Shown here: piece after piece, positions 47,527-58,673 of the stretch
Position numbering within the stretch: position 1 is the stretch's first letter
How the letters are laid out: each line of letters opens with the position of its first letter
DNA from: Wohlfahrtiimonas chitiniclastica DSM 18708
Lineage (GTDB): Bacteria > Pseudomonadota > Gammaproteobacteria > Cardiobacteriales > Wohlfahrtiimonadaceae
NCBI RefSeq assembly: GCF_000375345.1
Contig: NZ_AQXD01000003.1
Span: forward strand, 241,073-305,072
Reading direction: 5' to 3'
DNA: 64,000 nt
Position numbers and translations under genes: made by a program
Notes under the pieces: generated by a model
Told to the model about the DNA's origin: nothing
The model's database searches: none
The model's input: only the letters and a program-made list of their open reading frames with translations

Positions 47527-49704
47527 ATGAGCACACACCATTTAGAATCTTGCAGCGCCTGTTCATGCAGCCATGATTCAGCACCGAAAGAAACGCCCAT
47601 CACGAACATTCCTGAAGGACATCATCGTGATGTCTTCATCATTGAAGCGATGGATTGCCCCACTGAAGAAGGGCTCATTCGCCGTCACTTTGCCAATGAT
47701 CCACTGATTGATCAACTCTCTTTTAACCTGATTCAGCGTAAATTGACGGTGGTGCACAACACAACCACGCAATACATCATCGATGCCATTGCAGAGCTTG
47801 GCATGGAGGCCATCTCAGAAATGGCGGCAAGCACGCCAACACCGCCTAAAAAAGCCTTCACTGGATCATTCATCATCGCAGCGTTATCAGCCGCGGCTGC
47901 TGAGATCTTGAGTTTATTTGATGTACATTTCATCATCGTTGGCTTCTTTGCGATCCTTGCCATTGTTTTGTGCGGCAAAGAGACCTACATTAAAGGTTGG
48001 ATCTCCCTTAAAAATCGTAAACTCAACATCAATGCACTCATGAGCGTAGCGGTCACTGGCGCTGTCCTCATTGGCGAATTGCCTGAAGCCGCCATGGTGA
48101 TGGTGCTCTTTAATCTCTCTGAAATGTTGGAAGCGCGCTCCTTAGATCGTGCACGCAATGCCATCGCTGGTTTAATGAGCCTAACGCCCGATGAAGCATT
48201 GGTGCTAAATCATGGCCAAGCCAGCATGCGCCCTATTGAAACCATCGCTAAAGGCAGCACCATCCGCGTGATGCCGGGCGCACGCATTCCGTTAGATGGC
48301 ACCATCACAAAAGGTAGCTCAAACATTGATGAATCACCCATCACAGGGGAAAGCTTACCGATTGATAAAACCGTGGGCGATGCTGTTTATGCTGGCAGCA
48401 TCAACTTTGAGCGTGAAATTGAATTCATCACCACCACAACGTCAGACAATTCTACATTGAGCAAAATTGCCCGCACCATTGAAGAAGCTCAAAGTCAGCG
48501 TGCACCTGTGGAGCGTTTTGTGGATCAATTTGCAGCCATTTATACGCCCATTGTATTTGCGATTGCCATTTTAGTGGCATTGATTTCTCCGCTTTTTGGC
48601 GTACCTGTCATTCAAAGTATTTACAATGCCTTGGTGATGCTCATCATTGCTTGCCCGTGCGCCCTTGTGATCTCCACACCTGTTGCCATTGTCAGTGGAT
48701 TAACGACCGCCGCACGCCAAGGGATTCTGATTAAAGGTGGCAGCTATTTAGAAACTGCACGCCACATTAAAGGTTTAGCCTTAGATAAAACAGGGACGCT
48801 CACAGAAGGACAACCGACGGTGACAGAGGTGATCACTTTGGTCAATTCGATGCATCTGCCAAGCATTGCAGCGCATTTAGCGGCGCGCTCTGATCATCCG
48901 ATGTCAAAAGCAGTGGCTGCACACTATCAATCTGCATTGAATGCACCGCTGACCCTTCATGCGTTCACCGCCATTTTAGGCCAAGGCACTTGTGCAAGCA
49001 TTGAGGGCGCACATTATTATTTGGGCAACCTTAAATTGATGCATGCATATCACATTGATGTCAGCGGTGCCGATACACATTTAGCACGCTTAAATGATCA
49101 CACAGGCTCCCTGCTCTTTTTAGCCGATGATGCCAAACTCTTGGCAATCTTTGTCCTAGAAGATGCCATTAAACCCACGACGCGTAAAGCAATTGATGCC
49201 CTGCATCGCCTCGGGCTCTCTTTAACCATATTATCGGGGGATCGTGAACGCACCGTCAAAAATGTGGCGGCTGCCCTCCATTTAGATGACGCGCGCGGTG
49301 AGCAATTGCCAGAAGATAAACTCGCCTTCATTGATGATTTTCAGAAAAATCATGGCGCAATTGCCATGATTGGCGATGGCATCAATGATGCACCTGCACT
49401 TGCTAAAGCAGACATTGGCTTTGCCATGGGCGGCATGGGCAGCGATACCGCGATTGAAACGGCCGATGTTGCCATCATGGATGATGATTTAATGAAAGTA
49501 CCCAACTTCTTTCACATCTCTGAGCGTACCATCGGCATCATTCGTCAAAACATCACCTTTGCCATTGTGGTCAAACTCTTTTTCTTCCTGCTTGCCCTCT
49601 TTGGCTTAGCAGAAATGTGGATGGCGGTGATTGCCGATGTGGGCACCACATTTTTAGTGGTACTCAATGCATTGAGATTGCTGAAAGTAAAAGAAATTCA
49701 ATAA
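47527..49704 (+). CDS. zntA: Zn/Cd/Pb-translocating P1B-type ATPase
   Basis: A 725-residue efflux ATPase. The N-terminus has a Cys/His-rich tail (SCSACSCSH) and one HMA-like domain whose motif is MDCPTEE, with one Cys instead of CxxC, as in some CadA/PbrA pumps. The transmembrane metal site CPCALVIS near 377-384, TGES actuator, phosphorylation site DKTGTLTEG near 420-428, SDHPMSKAV (HP motif) and GDGINDAPALAKADIG hinge are complete. Divergent from and probably activated by the MerR-type gene. Exports Zn, Cd or Pb from the cytoplasm; which one cannot be set here. Confidence 0.93.
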   Translation: MSTHHLESCSACSCSHDSAPKETPITNIPEGHHRDVFIIEAMDCPTEEGLIRRHFANDPLIDQLSFNLIQRKLTVVHNTTTQYIIDAIAELGMEAISEMAASTPTPPKKAFTGSFIIAALSAAAAEILSLFDVHFIIVGFFAILAIVLCGKETYIKGWISLKNRKLNINALMSVAVTGAVLIGELPEAAMVMVLFNLSEMLEARSLDRARNAIAGLMSLTPDEALVLNHGQASMRPIETIAKGSTIRVMPGARIPLDGTITKGSSNIDESPITGESLPIDKTVGDAVYAGSINFEREIEFITTTTSDNSTLSKIARTIEEAQSQRAPVERFVDQFAAIYTPIVFAIAILVALISPLFGVPVIQSIYNALVMLIIACPCALVISTPVAIVSGLTTAARQGILIKGGSYLETARHIKGLALDKTGTLTEGQPTVTEVITLVNSMHLPSIAAHLAARSDHPMSKAVAAHYQSALNAPLTLHAFTAILGQGTCASIEGAHYYLGNLKLMHAYHIDVSGADTHLARLNDHTGSLLFLADDAKLLAIFVLEDAIKPTTRKAIDALHRLGLSLTILSGDRERTVKNVAAALHLDDARGEQLPEDKLAFIDDFQKNHGAIAMIGDGINDAPALAKADIGFAMGGMGSDTAIETADVAIMDDDLMKVPNFFHISERTIGIIRQNITFAIVVKLFFFLLALFGLAEMWMAVIADVGTTFLVVLNALRLLKVKEIQ

Positions 49705-49749
49705 ATTATGATGCATCGCACTTTTTTGTGTAAAAATTCATCACGGGCT

Positions 49750-49777
49750 CTTGAAATGAAATTCTCGATCCCCATAG
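49750..49777 (+). promoter_or_regulatory. Sigma-32 heat-shock promoter of groESL
   Basis: CTTGAAA (49750-49756), 13 bases, then CCCCATAG (49770-49777) matches the sigma-32 consensus in all but the last -10 base. It lies about 100 bp upstream of groES. Confidence 0.88.
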
Positions 49778-49875
49778 TTGAAGCTGCAAAGATTTTAGTG
49801 CGATTCATTTTCTGAGATATTGCATCTTTGCGAATCGAAATCGTATTGTTAATTTATTTTTTAGAGGGAATCATT

Positions 49876-50166
49876 ATGAAATTACGTCCATTACACGATC
49901 GCGTAATCATCAAACGTGTTGAAGAAGAAACAACATCTGCGGGCGGTATCGTATTACCTGGTTCTGCCACTGAAAAACCTTCTCGCGGTAAAGTGATTGC
50001 TGTCGGTACAGGCAAAACTTTAGACAACGGCCAAGTGAAAGCGGTTGATGTTAAAGTTGGCGACGAAGTCTTATTCGGTAAATATTCCGGTTCTGAAGTC
50101 AAATTCGGTGATGAAGATTTCATCGTAATGCGCGAAGACGAAATCATGGCTGTGATTGAAGCATAA
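49876..50166 (+). CDS. groES: Co-chaperonin GroES
   Basis: A 96-residue heptameric lid of the GroEL cage. [18 protein letters not shown], the mobile loop [20 protein letters not shown] near 19-38 and the C-terminal [17 protein letters not shown] are typical. Start ATG 49876 with AGAGGG; the longer frame is not used. Confidence 0.98.
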   Translation: MKLRPLHDRVIIKRVEEETTSAGGIVLPGSATEKPSRGKVIAVGTGKTLDNGQVKAVDVKVGDEVLFGKYSGSEVKFGDEDFIVMREDEIMAVIEA

Positions 50167-50206
50167 TCAATCACCCTTCATTAATATTCAGAATTTTAAC
50201 TTTTAG

Positions 50207-51859
<1,653 letters not shown>

Positions 51860-51883
51860 TTCATCCCTAACCGTTTCAACGAC

Positions 51884-51914
51884 AAAGCCTTGGTCACTTG
51901 ACCAAGGCTTTTTT
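51884..51914 (+). terminator. Rho-independent terminator of groESL
   Basis: A 13-bp stem AAAGCCTTGGTCA/TGACCAAGGCTTT with a CT loop, followed by T residues. Confidence 0.92.
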
Positions 51915-52025
51915 ATGCCCGGAAAAATTACAAAAATCATACATGCCATAAAATTTTATGCCGCATCTATGCCCGAAAAATGGCCTTTCCTCCCAAAAAT
52001 TACGCACAATAAAGTAGTCAATTTG

Positions 52026-52053
52026 TTGCAAATTCATTTTACTTATGTATAAA
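52026..52053 (+). promoter_or_regulatory. Predicted promoter for the permease-gabT-gabD operon
   Basis: TTGCAA (52026-52031) and TATAAA (52048-52053) with a 16-bp spacer. The predicted start site is near 52060, right beside the palindrome at 52065. The gap from groEL to the permease (331 bp) otherwise holds the groESL terminator and AT-rich DNA. Confidence 0.6.
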
Positions 52054-52064
52054 TATGGTGAGCT

Positions 52065-52080
52065 ATGTTGCATGCAACAT
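52065..52080. promoter_or_regulatory. Perfect 16-bp palindrome, candidate GntR operator
   Basis: ATGTTGCATGCAACAT is a perfect palindrome just downstream of the predicted -10, where a bound repressor would block initiation. The same 14-bp core recurs at 58565, and a 12/14 match lies in the csiD promoter. A GntR/FCD regulator encoded at 57804 is the natural candidate. Confidence 0.65.
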
Positions 52081-52190
52081 GTTAGCCATTCATAGAAATG
52101 GCTTCATATAACACAGAACAACCTAATCACCACTTTGTAGCAAACACCGCAATGAATTTGCCAATGACTACAAACCGTATAGGAGGAATT

Positions 52191-53570
52191 ATGAATAAAA
52201 AGATATCATCGATGGATGTGCTGTTTTTAGCAATGGGGGCGATGCTTGGCTGGGGCTGGGTGATTCTCTCCGGCGAATGGGTGGCAACTGCAGGTTTCCT
52301 AGGGGCAACCATCGCCTTCGCAGGCGGAGGCTTATTGATCATCCTCATCGGCTTAACCTATGCTGAATTGGCCACTGCCATTCCAGAAACAGGCGGCGGC
52401 GTTGCCTTCGTTCAACGTGCTTATAACACACCATTAGCCTTCTTAGCAGGTTGGTCTGTATTGTTTGGTTACATGTCTGTGATCGCGTTTGAGGCTGTTG
52501 CATTGCCAACGGTGATTGACTACATCTCTCCCCTTCAACACCAAGTGCATTTATGGAACATTGCCGGCTCTGATGTTTACTTAACCTGGGCATTGATTGG
52601 TTCAGTGGGCGCACTTTTCTTGGGTGCATTAAACTATCGCGGCATTCGTTCTGCCACCATTTTCCAAACAGTGTTCACGATTGCCATTGTGAGCGTTGGC
52701 ATTTTATTGATCTTTGGCGCAGGCTACTACGGCGACAGCGAAAACTTAAAACCTTATTTCAGCAGCGGTTTTAATGGCATGATGCAAGTGCTCATCATGG
52801 TGCCCTTTATGTTCGTGGGCTTTGACGTGATTCCACAAATCGCATCTGAAGTAAAAGCCACAAAATCCATCGGTAAAATGTTGGTGATCTCCATTTTATC
52901 TGCCCTTCTCTTTTATGTATTGATCATCTATGGCGTATCGATTGGTTTGCCACATTCAGAATTATTGACCTCAAAATTGGCAACTGCTGATGCGATGACC
53001 AACTTATTTAACAGCAAAGTATTGGGTCAAGTATTAGTGGTTGGCGGTATTGCAGGGATCATCACAAGCTGGAACGCATTCGTGATTGGTGGCAGCCGCA
53101 TTATGTATGCAATGGCGCTTCGTGGCATGTTGCCTGCATGGTTTGCAAAATTACATCCAAAATATCACACGCCCGCAAACGCGATCATTTTCTTAACAGC
53201 ATTGGCATTTTTGGCACCATTATTGGGTCGCCAAGCATTGAACTGGTTAGTGAACGCAGGCAGCATCGGCGTTGTATTGGGTTATCTCATTGTGACGTTA
53301 GCATTCTTACAACTTCGCAAAATTGAGCCAGATTTAGAGCGCCCATATGCCGTGAAATGGCCAAAAACCATTGGTTGGTTAGCGGTATTGTTCAGCATCG
53401 GCTTCTTATCACTCTATTTACCAGGCATGCCAGCAGAATTGAGCTTCCCCATTGAATGGAGCTTAGTGTTTGGGTGGTACTTCATCGGTGCTTACTTCTT
53501 GTTCATGCACAAAAGTAAAAGCCCTGCGAAGACATTTGAGTTAAACAATGCTAGCTTAGAGACAAAATAA
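52191..53570 (+). CDS. APC superfamily amino acid permease
   Basis: A 459-residue carrier with about 12 membrane segments. The first helix motif GAMLGWGWVILSGEW and the PETGGGVAFVQRAYN block near 66-80 match APC amino acid transporters. AGGAGG before the ATG at 52191 fixes the start; the longer upstream frame is not conserved. As first gene of the operon with gabT and gabD it probably imports 5-aminovalerate, GABA or a related amino acid, taking the place of GabP. The substrate is inferred from context only. Confidence 0.85.
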   Translation: MNKKISSMDVLFLAMGAMLGWGWVILSGEWVATAGFLGATIAFAGGGLLIILIGLTYAELATAIPETGGGVAFVQRAYNTPLAFLAGWSVLFGYMSVIAFEAVALPTVIDYISPLQHQVHLWNIAGSDVYLTWALIGSVGALFLGALNYRGIRSATIFQTVFTIAIVSVGILLIFGAGYYGDSENLKPYFSSGFNGMMQVLIMVPFMFVGFDVIPQIASEVKATKSIGKMLVISILSALLFYVLIIYGVSIGLPHSELLTSKLATADAMTNLFNSKVLGQVLVVGGIAGIITSWNAFVIGGSRIMYAMALRGMLPAWFAKLHPKYHTPANAIIFLTALAFLAPLLGRQALNWLVNAGSIGVVLGYLIVTLAFLQLRKIEPDLERPYAVKWPKTIGWLAVLFSIGFLSLYLPGMPAELSFPIEWSLVFGWYFIGAYFLFMHKSKSPAKTFELNNASLETK

Positions 53571-53673
53571 TTTTAAACGCCCATCGTGCATTAAAGACCG
53601 CGATGGGCAAACGGCGATAATACAAACGTATTACGAATCATCAAAATAATAGTCACTGAAAAGAGGAATTGAC

Positions 53674-54978
53674 ATGTCATACACTACTGAACAACTTCAA
53701 GCAATGCGTCAAAAATATGTGGCGCGTGGCGTAGGTAACGGTAACTTAAACATTGCAACAAAAGCTGTGAACGCAACAATCACCACAGAGAAAGGTGAAG
53801 AGTTCATCGATTTTGCAGGCGCCATTGGTGTGATGAACGTGGGTCATAGCCACCCAAAAGTGGTTGCAGCCATCAAAGCACAATTAGACAACTTCACACA
53901 TCCTGGCTTTAACGTCATCATGTATGAAAGCTATTTACAAGTGTGTAAGCGTTTGTGTGAAATCACTGATGGTGATCATGAGAAAAAAGCCATCTTATTC
54001 AACACAGGGGCAGAAGCTGTTGAAAATGCCGTTAAAATCGCGCGTAAATTCACAGGTCGCCCAGGCGTTGTCTCTTTCTACCGTGCATTCCATGGCCGCA
54101 CAAACTTAACCATGGGGATGACGAGTAAAGTTAAACCTTATAAAGTGGGTTTTGGTCCATTTGCCTCTGACATCTATCAAGCGCCGTATCCATATGCTTA
54201 TCAGCGTCCTGCACACATGACAGAAGAGGAATACATCGATTACACCATTGGCCGTTTTGATGAATTCTTTAAAGCAACCGCAGCGCCAGAAACCATTGCT
54301 TGTTTAGTGATGGAACCAGTTCAAGGTGAAGGTGGCTTCATTGTTCCGCCGCAACGCTTTGTTGAGCACGTGTATAATTTCTGTCAAAAATATGGCATCG
54401 TATTTGTGGCCGATGAAATCCAAGCAGGTTTCTCTCGTACCGGTAAACTTTTTGCCATGGAACATTTTGGCATCGTGCCTGATTTGATGACCACATCAAA
54501 ATCCTTAGCCGCTGGCGTGCCTTTAAGTGCGGTGGTTGGCCGTGCAGAAATTGTTAATGCGCCAAGCCCAGGTGAATTAGGCGGTACATTCTCAGGCAGC
54601 CCATTGGCATGTGCGGCAGCGCTTGCTGTGATGGATGTTGTGGAAGAAGAAAACCTCAACGAAAAAGCTGAAATCATGGGTGCAAAATTAGAAGCATATT
54701 TAACAGAACAGCAAAAACAATATCCATTCATCGGTGACATTCGTCGTTTAGGCGCAATGGTTGCGGCTGAAATCGTGAAAGATCCTGCGACACGTGAACC
54801 GGATGCTGCGAGAACTTCTGCCATCACAGATTATGCCAACAGCAACGGTTTATTGTTGATTTCTGCGGGCATCAACAGCAACGTTGTGCGTTTCTTAGCA
54901 CCTTTAACCATTACAGATGAAGAATTAACGAAAGGTTTAGCGATTTTAAGCGATGCTTTAAAAGCAGCCAATCAATAA
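53674..54978 (+). CDS. gabT: 4-aminobutyrate/5-aminovalerate aminotransferase (GabT/DavT)
   Basis: A 434-residue PLP-dependent class III aminotransferase that moves the amino group of GABA or 5-aminovalerate to 2-oxoglutarate, giving a semialdehyde. Seen: the [19 protein letters not shown] block near 48-66, phosphate-binding [15 protein letters not shown] near 109-123, [14 protein letters not shown] near 246-259, and the PLP lysine in [17 protein letters not shown] near residue 273. Gene 2 of the permease-gabT-gabD operon. With CsiD and LhgO in the region, the 5-aminovalerate route is as likely as the GABA route. Confidence 0.94.
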   Translation: MSYTTEQLQAMRQKYVARGVGNGNLNIATKAVNATITTEKGEEFIDFAGAIGVMNVGHSHPKVVAAIKAQLDNFTHPGFNVIMYESYLQVCKRLCEITDGDHEKKAILFNTGAEAVENAVKIARKFTGRPGVVSFYRAFHGRTNLTMGMTSKVKPYKVGFGPFASDIYQAPYPYAYQRPAHMTEEEYIDYTIGRFDEFFKATAAPETIACLVMEPVQGEGGFIVPPQRFVEHVYNFCQKYGIVFVADEIQAGFSRTGKLFAMEHFGIVPDLMTTSKSLAAGVPLSAVVGRAEIVNAPSPGELGGTFSGSPLACAAALAVMDVVEEENLNEKAEIMGAKLEAYLTEQQKQYPFIGDIRRLGAMVAAEIVKDPATREPDAARTSAITDYANSNGLLLISAGINSNVVRFLAPLTITDEELTKGLAILSDALKAANQ

Positions 54979-54992
54979 AAGGATCGGTATTC

Positions 54993-56381
54993 ATGAGTGA
55001 ATTAAAAGTTTTTAACCCAGCAACGGGTGATCTATTGGCAACCTTGCCAATGGATACAACATCAGATATTGAAGCAAAATTAAAAGCCGGTCACGCGGCA
55101 TTTCAAACATGGAAAAGCACGTCTGTGTATGAGCGCGCAGCACTTTTAAATCGTTGGGCAGAATTGATTTTAGCCAATAAAGAAGACGTGGCAAAAATCA
55201 TGACTGAAGAAAATGGTAAGCCTGTGCGTGAATCGATTGGTGAATTGGTCAATGCGGTGAGCTACTTAACTTGGTATGCAGAGGAAGCTAAACGCATTTA
55301 TGGCCGCACCATTCCAGCTTCCACCACCAATAAACGCTTATTGGTGACGCGCCAAGCCATTGGCCAAGTGGCAGCCATTACGCCTTGGAACTTCCCTGCG
55401 GCCATGATGACGCGTAAAGCAGGCCCAGCGCTTGCGGCAGGCTGTACCTTCATCGTAAAACCTGCTGAAGATACGCCATTAACCATGATCCGTTTAGTGG
55501 AACTTGCCCATGAAGCAGGCTTCCCACAAGATGTGGTGCAGTGTGTGATTGGTGCAGGTTCTGCGGTGGGTCCTGTGTTTACCGCCAGTGAATATGTGCG
55601 CAAAATCACATTCACGGGTTCAACGCCTGTGGGCAAACGCCTCATCAGTGAAAGTGCAGGCAGCGTTAAACACATGTCAATGGAATTAGGGGGTCATGCG
55701 CCTTTCATCGTGTGTGAAGATGCGGACATCGATTTTGTGATCACCCAAGCGATTGCCTCTAAATTCCGTAATGCAGGACAAACCTGTATCTGTGCCAACC
55801 GCTTCATCGTGCATGAAGCAGTGATTGCTGAATTTACTGAAAAATTCACAGCTGCCGCCAAAGCCCTTAAAGTGGGCAACGGTATGGATGAAACAACGGA
55901 TGTGGGCCCGCTCATCAATAAAAAAGGCTATGACAAAGTAATCGAACAGATCAACGATGCCAAAGCAAAAGGCGCCACCATCCTCGCGGGTGGTGAAGGT
56001 TTAGCCGATGAGGCAAAAGGCACATACTTTGTCACGCCAACCGTCCTTGGCAATGTCACGCTGGATATGGACATCATGTCTGAAGAAACCTTTGGCCCTG
56101 TTGCGCCCATCATTGCTTACAATGATCTTGATGAAGCCATTAAGATCGCCAATGGTACGCCTTTTGGTTTAGCGGCTTACTTCTTTACTGACAACTACAA
56201 ACGCGGCATCTATCTACAAGATCATTTAGATTTCGGTATTGTGGGCTGGAATGATGGCTTACCCACATTGGCACAAGTGCCATTTGGCGGCTTTAAAGAG
56301 AGCGGCCTTGGCCGTGAAGGCGGCATTGAAGGGATTGAGCCTTATTTGGAAACAAAATATCTCTCCATCGGTCAGCTATAA
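54993..56381 (+). CDS. gabD: Succinate/glutarate semialdehyde dehydrogenase (GabD/DavD)
   Basis: A 462-residue NAD(P)-dependent aldehyde dehydrogenase that oxidises succinate or glutarate semialdehyde. [20 protein letters not shown] near 129-148, the cofactor motif [11 protein letters not shown] near 204-214, catalytic Glu in [11 protein letters not shown] near 231 and catalytic Cys in [11 protein letters not shown] near 265 are all visible. It follows gabT by 14 bp and is followed by a strong terminator, so the operon ends here. Confidence 0.94.
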   Translation: MSELKVFNPATGDLLATLPMDTTSDIEAKLKAGHAAFQTWKSTSVYERAALLNRWAELILANKEDVAKIMTEENGKPVRESIGELVNAVSYLTWYAEEAKRIYGRTIPASTTNKRLLVTRQAIGQVAAITPWNFPAAMMTRKAGPALAAGCTFIVKPAEDTPLTMIRLVELAHEAGFPQDVVQCVIGAGSAVGPVFTASEYVRKITFTGSTPVGKRLISESAGSVKHMSMELGGHAPFIVCEDADIDFVITQAIASKFRNAGQTCICANRFIVHEAVIAEFTEKFTAAAKALKVGNGMDETTDVGPLINKKGYDKVIEQINDAKAKGATILAGGEGLADEAKGTYFVTPTVLGNVTLDMDIMSEETFGPVAPIIAYNDLDEAIKIANGTPFGLAAYFFTDNYKRGIYLQDHLDFGIVGWNDGLPTLAQVPFGGFKESGLGREGGIEGIEPYLETKYLSIGQL

Positions 56382-56396
56382 TTGATGGCATGATTC

Positions 56397-56423
56397 AAAG
56401 AGCGGCAAAGCCGCTCTTTTTTT
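56397..56423 (+). terminator. Rho-independent terminator of the gabTD operon
   Basis: AAAGAGCGGC/GCCGCTCTTT stem with a 3-base loop and T run. Confidence 0.92.
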
Positions 56424-56461
56424 ATGCATGTTTGATTAGTGAAGGGGATAAAAATACGCAC

Positions 56462-56508
56462 AAAAAAAAGCTGAATGAGGATTGTATTGTGCCAATCCTG
56501 CATTCAGC
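56462..56508 (-). terminator. Rho-independent terminator of lhgO
   Basis: GCTGAATG with CATTCAGC, extended by AGGATT with AATCCT across one bulged base, and eight T on the minus strand (56462-56469). Confidence 0.9.
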
Positions 56509-56556
56509 AACACGACGACTATGGATTCTTGTGTAACCTTAATGCTATCAAATCAG

Positions 56557-57771
56557 TTAAGCTTGTGGCTGTGGCATCACTTCACGGACGATGTATTCAG
56601 CAATCGCCATTGACGATGTTGCACCCGGTGAAGGCGCATTACGAATGTGCGTAATGTTGCCCTCTTTACGCACCACAAAGTCATCCACTAAGCTGCCATC
56701 TTTATTCATGGCTTGGGCACGAATGCCACGCGTTGCAGGCTGTACGGTCATTTTAGAAAGAGATGGCACATATTTTGTGGCTTCATCAATGAAGCTTTGT
56801 TTGCTGAGCACCGTTTTTGACTCACGCACCGCCGCAGGTAAATTGCGAAGGGAGAATTTCCAGAAACCTGGGTAAGTTAAATAATCAAAAATGTCTTTGG
56901 CATTGAAGTTTTTACCAGTGTAATTTTCACGGCCAAAGGATAAAAAGGCATTCGGGCCAATGGTCATTTTGCCATCGATGCGTTTCGTAAAATGCACCCC
57001 TAAAAATGGATATTTTGGATCTGGCACAGGATAAATTAACCCTTTCACATCATGGGTGAATTCATCATCTAACACAAAGTATTGCCCAAAAAATGGCACG
57101 ATTTTAGGAGAGGCTTCATCACCTGAATTGATCGCTAAGCGATCTGATTGTAAACCTGAGCAGCTCACTGCATAATCAAATGTGTCATCATAAACTTTAC
57201 CGCCTTTTAAAATGACGCGAATGCCGCCAGCTTCATTTTTAAGGGCTTCCACTTCTGAGCTTAAATGAATGGTGCCCCCTAAAGATTCAATCTCTTCGGC
57301 GATCTTTTTAGCGATGGCTTCATAACTCACAATCGCAGTTGTTGGGGAATGCAGCGCCGCAACGCCAATACAGTTTGGCTCAACTTCTTTAATTTCATCC
57401 CCATAAAGCATGCGCACATCGGGCACTTCGTTGTCTAACGCAATTTTGTATAAACGCTGTAAACGCTCTTCTTCGACAGCATTGAGGGCAACCACAACTT
57501 TGCCGCACTCATCGTAAGGTAAATTGTGTGTTTTGCAGTATTCGCGAATTAAATGCACACCGCGGCGGCATAATCTTGCCTTCAAACTGCCCTTTGCATA
57601 GTATAATCCTGCGTGTACCACACCAGAATTATGGCTGGTTTGATGCTGAGCTACGCTCGCTTCTTTTTCAAACAGTGTCACTTTGGCATCCGGATGATCG
57701 AGCAATAATTGTCTTGCAACGGCCAATCCATTAATTCCCCCCCCAATTACTGTATACTTGACAACAGACAC
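56557..57771 (-). CDS. lhgO: L-2-hydroxyglutarate oxidase LhgO
   Basis: A 404-residue FAD enzyme that oxidises L-2-hydroxyglutarate to 2-oxoglutarate, feeding electrons to the quinone pool at the membrane. The FAD motif VIGGGINGLAVARQLLL near 9-25, QTSHNSGVVHAGLYYAKGSL and the C-terminal PSPGATSSMAIAEYIV fit LhgO. The start is GTG at 57771 with AAGGAG six bases upstream; the longer frame runs into the divergent gntR. It is transcribed opposite to gabTD and only 32 bp from gntR. Confidence 0.92.
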   Translation of the reverse strand: MSVVKYTVIGGGINGLAVARQLLLDHPDAKVTLFEKEASVAQHQTSHNSGVVHAGLYYAKGSLKARLCRRGVHLIREYCKTHNLPYDECGKVVVALNAVEEERLQRLYKIALDNEVPDVRMLYGDEIKEVEPNCIGVAALHSPTTAIVSYEAIAKKIAEEIESLGGTIHLSSEVEALKNEAGGIRVILKGGKVYDDTFDYAVSCSGLQSDRLAINSGDEASPKIVPFFGQYFVLDDEFTHDVKGLIYPVPDPKYPFLGVHFTKRIDGKMTIGPNAFLSFGRENYTGKNFNAKDIFDYLTYPGFWKFSLRNLPAAVRESKTVLSKQSFIDEATKYVPSLSKMTVQPATRGIRAQAMNKDGSLVDDFVVRKEGNITHIRNAPSPGATSSMAIAEYIVREVMPQPQA

Positions 57772-57803
57772 ATCAATCTCCTTTTTACTATGCGTTATAC
57801 AAC

Positions 57804-58514
57804 ATGAAAAAACTAAAAAAAATAGAGAATCTTTCTGACCAAGCATTTGATCTTCTTCGTGACGCCATTCTCAATGGCGTTCTTGAGCCCGGAAAACTGT
57901 ATTCAGCAACAGAAATTGGAGAATGGATTGGCGCTTCTCGAACCCCTGTACGCGAAGCTGCACAACAATTGGCCGCCATTGGCCTTGTGCGCGTTGAACG
58001 CAATCGTGGGATTCGCATTTTGCCAACCTCCCTTCAAGAGCTCATTGAATCATTCCAGATCCGTTTGATGCTTGAAGTTCCCCTCATTCGTAAAGCTGCC
58101 TTATCACGCACAGATGAAGATCTTAAAAAGATCATCGCCGCGTATGATAATTTTGCCGCTGCTGCTCAAAAAGATGATGCCAAAGAGACATTGAAAGCAG
58201 ATAAGGATTATCACTCTGCCTTATTAGAAGCTGCGCACATTGATCGTGCTTTAATGATTATTGAAAATACTCGCAACTCTGTTCTTTTGACTGGCCCTAG
58301 CACCATTCCTCATTCTCGAACTTGTATGGAAGCACTCGCTGACCATGAAGAGATTCATCAAGCGATCTTAAATCAAGATGCCGATGCCGCAGAACGGGCG
58401 ATGAAACGTCACATTATCAACACCGCTAATATGTTAATCACACAAGAGGCGAAAAAGAGAGATGATTGGTTAGATCCTGATCTTTTGAGTCAGTTTTCAT
58501 GGATTCATAAATAA
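57804..58514 (+). CDS. GntR family regulator with FCD domain (CsiR/GlaR-like)
   Basis: A 236-residue repressor-type protein. The N-terminal winged helix contains ATEIGEWIGASRTPVREAAQ near 36-55, followed by the FCD ligand domain with metal/ligand residues in DKDYHSALLEAAH, DHEEIHQAIL and MKRHII. In E. coli CsiR/GlaR represses the csiD-lhgO-gabDTP operon and responds to glutarate. The neighbourhood and shared palindromes here make this the probable controller. An ATACAACAT half-site overlaps its own start codon. Confidence 0.88.
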   Translation: MKKLKKIENLSDQAFDLLRDAILNGVLEPGKLYSATEIGEWIGASRTPVREAAQQLAAIGLVRVERNRGIRILPTSLQELIESFQIRLMLEVPLIRKAALSRTDEDLKKIIAAYDNFAAAAQKDDAKETLKADKDYHSALLEAAHIDRALMIIENTRNSVLLTGPSTIPHSRTCMEALADHEEIHQAILNQDADAAERAMKRHIINTANMLITQEAKKRDDWLDPDLLSQFSWIHK

Positions 58515-58564
58515 GTCATTTAACCGCCCATGCTTTCTCTTCAATAATTTATAGCACAGTGATA

Positions 58565-58578
58565 TGTTGCATGCAACA
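58565..58578. promoter_or_regulatory. Second perfect copy of the 14-bp palindrome
   Basis: TGTTGCATGCAACA, identical to the core at 52066-52079, lies 50 bp after the gntR stop and 40 bp before a terminator. The flanks also resemble those at 52.1 kb (GTGA before, TTAG after). It is not upstream of any visible gene. Confidence 0.6.
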
Positions 58579-58617
58579 CTTAGGCTACAAATTAGATACA
58601 TTATTGCCTCGCGCATA

Positions 58618-58647
58618 AAAAAACCTTGGTGAAAACCAAGGTTTTTT
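58618..58647. terminator. Bidirectional terminator between gntR and trhP
   Basis: AAAAAACCTTGGT/ACCAAGGTTTTTT perfect 13-bp stem with a GAAA loop. Confidence 0.92.
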
Positions 58648-58673
58648 ATCCATTAAATGATCAATGATGCTAT

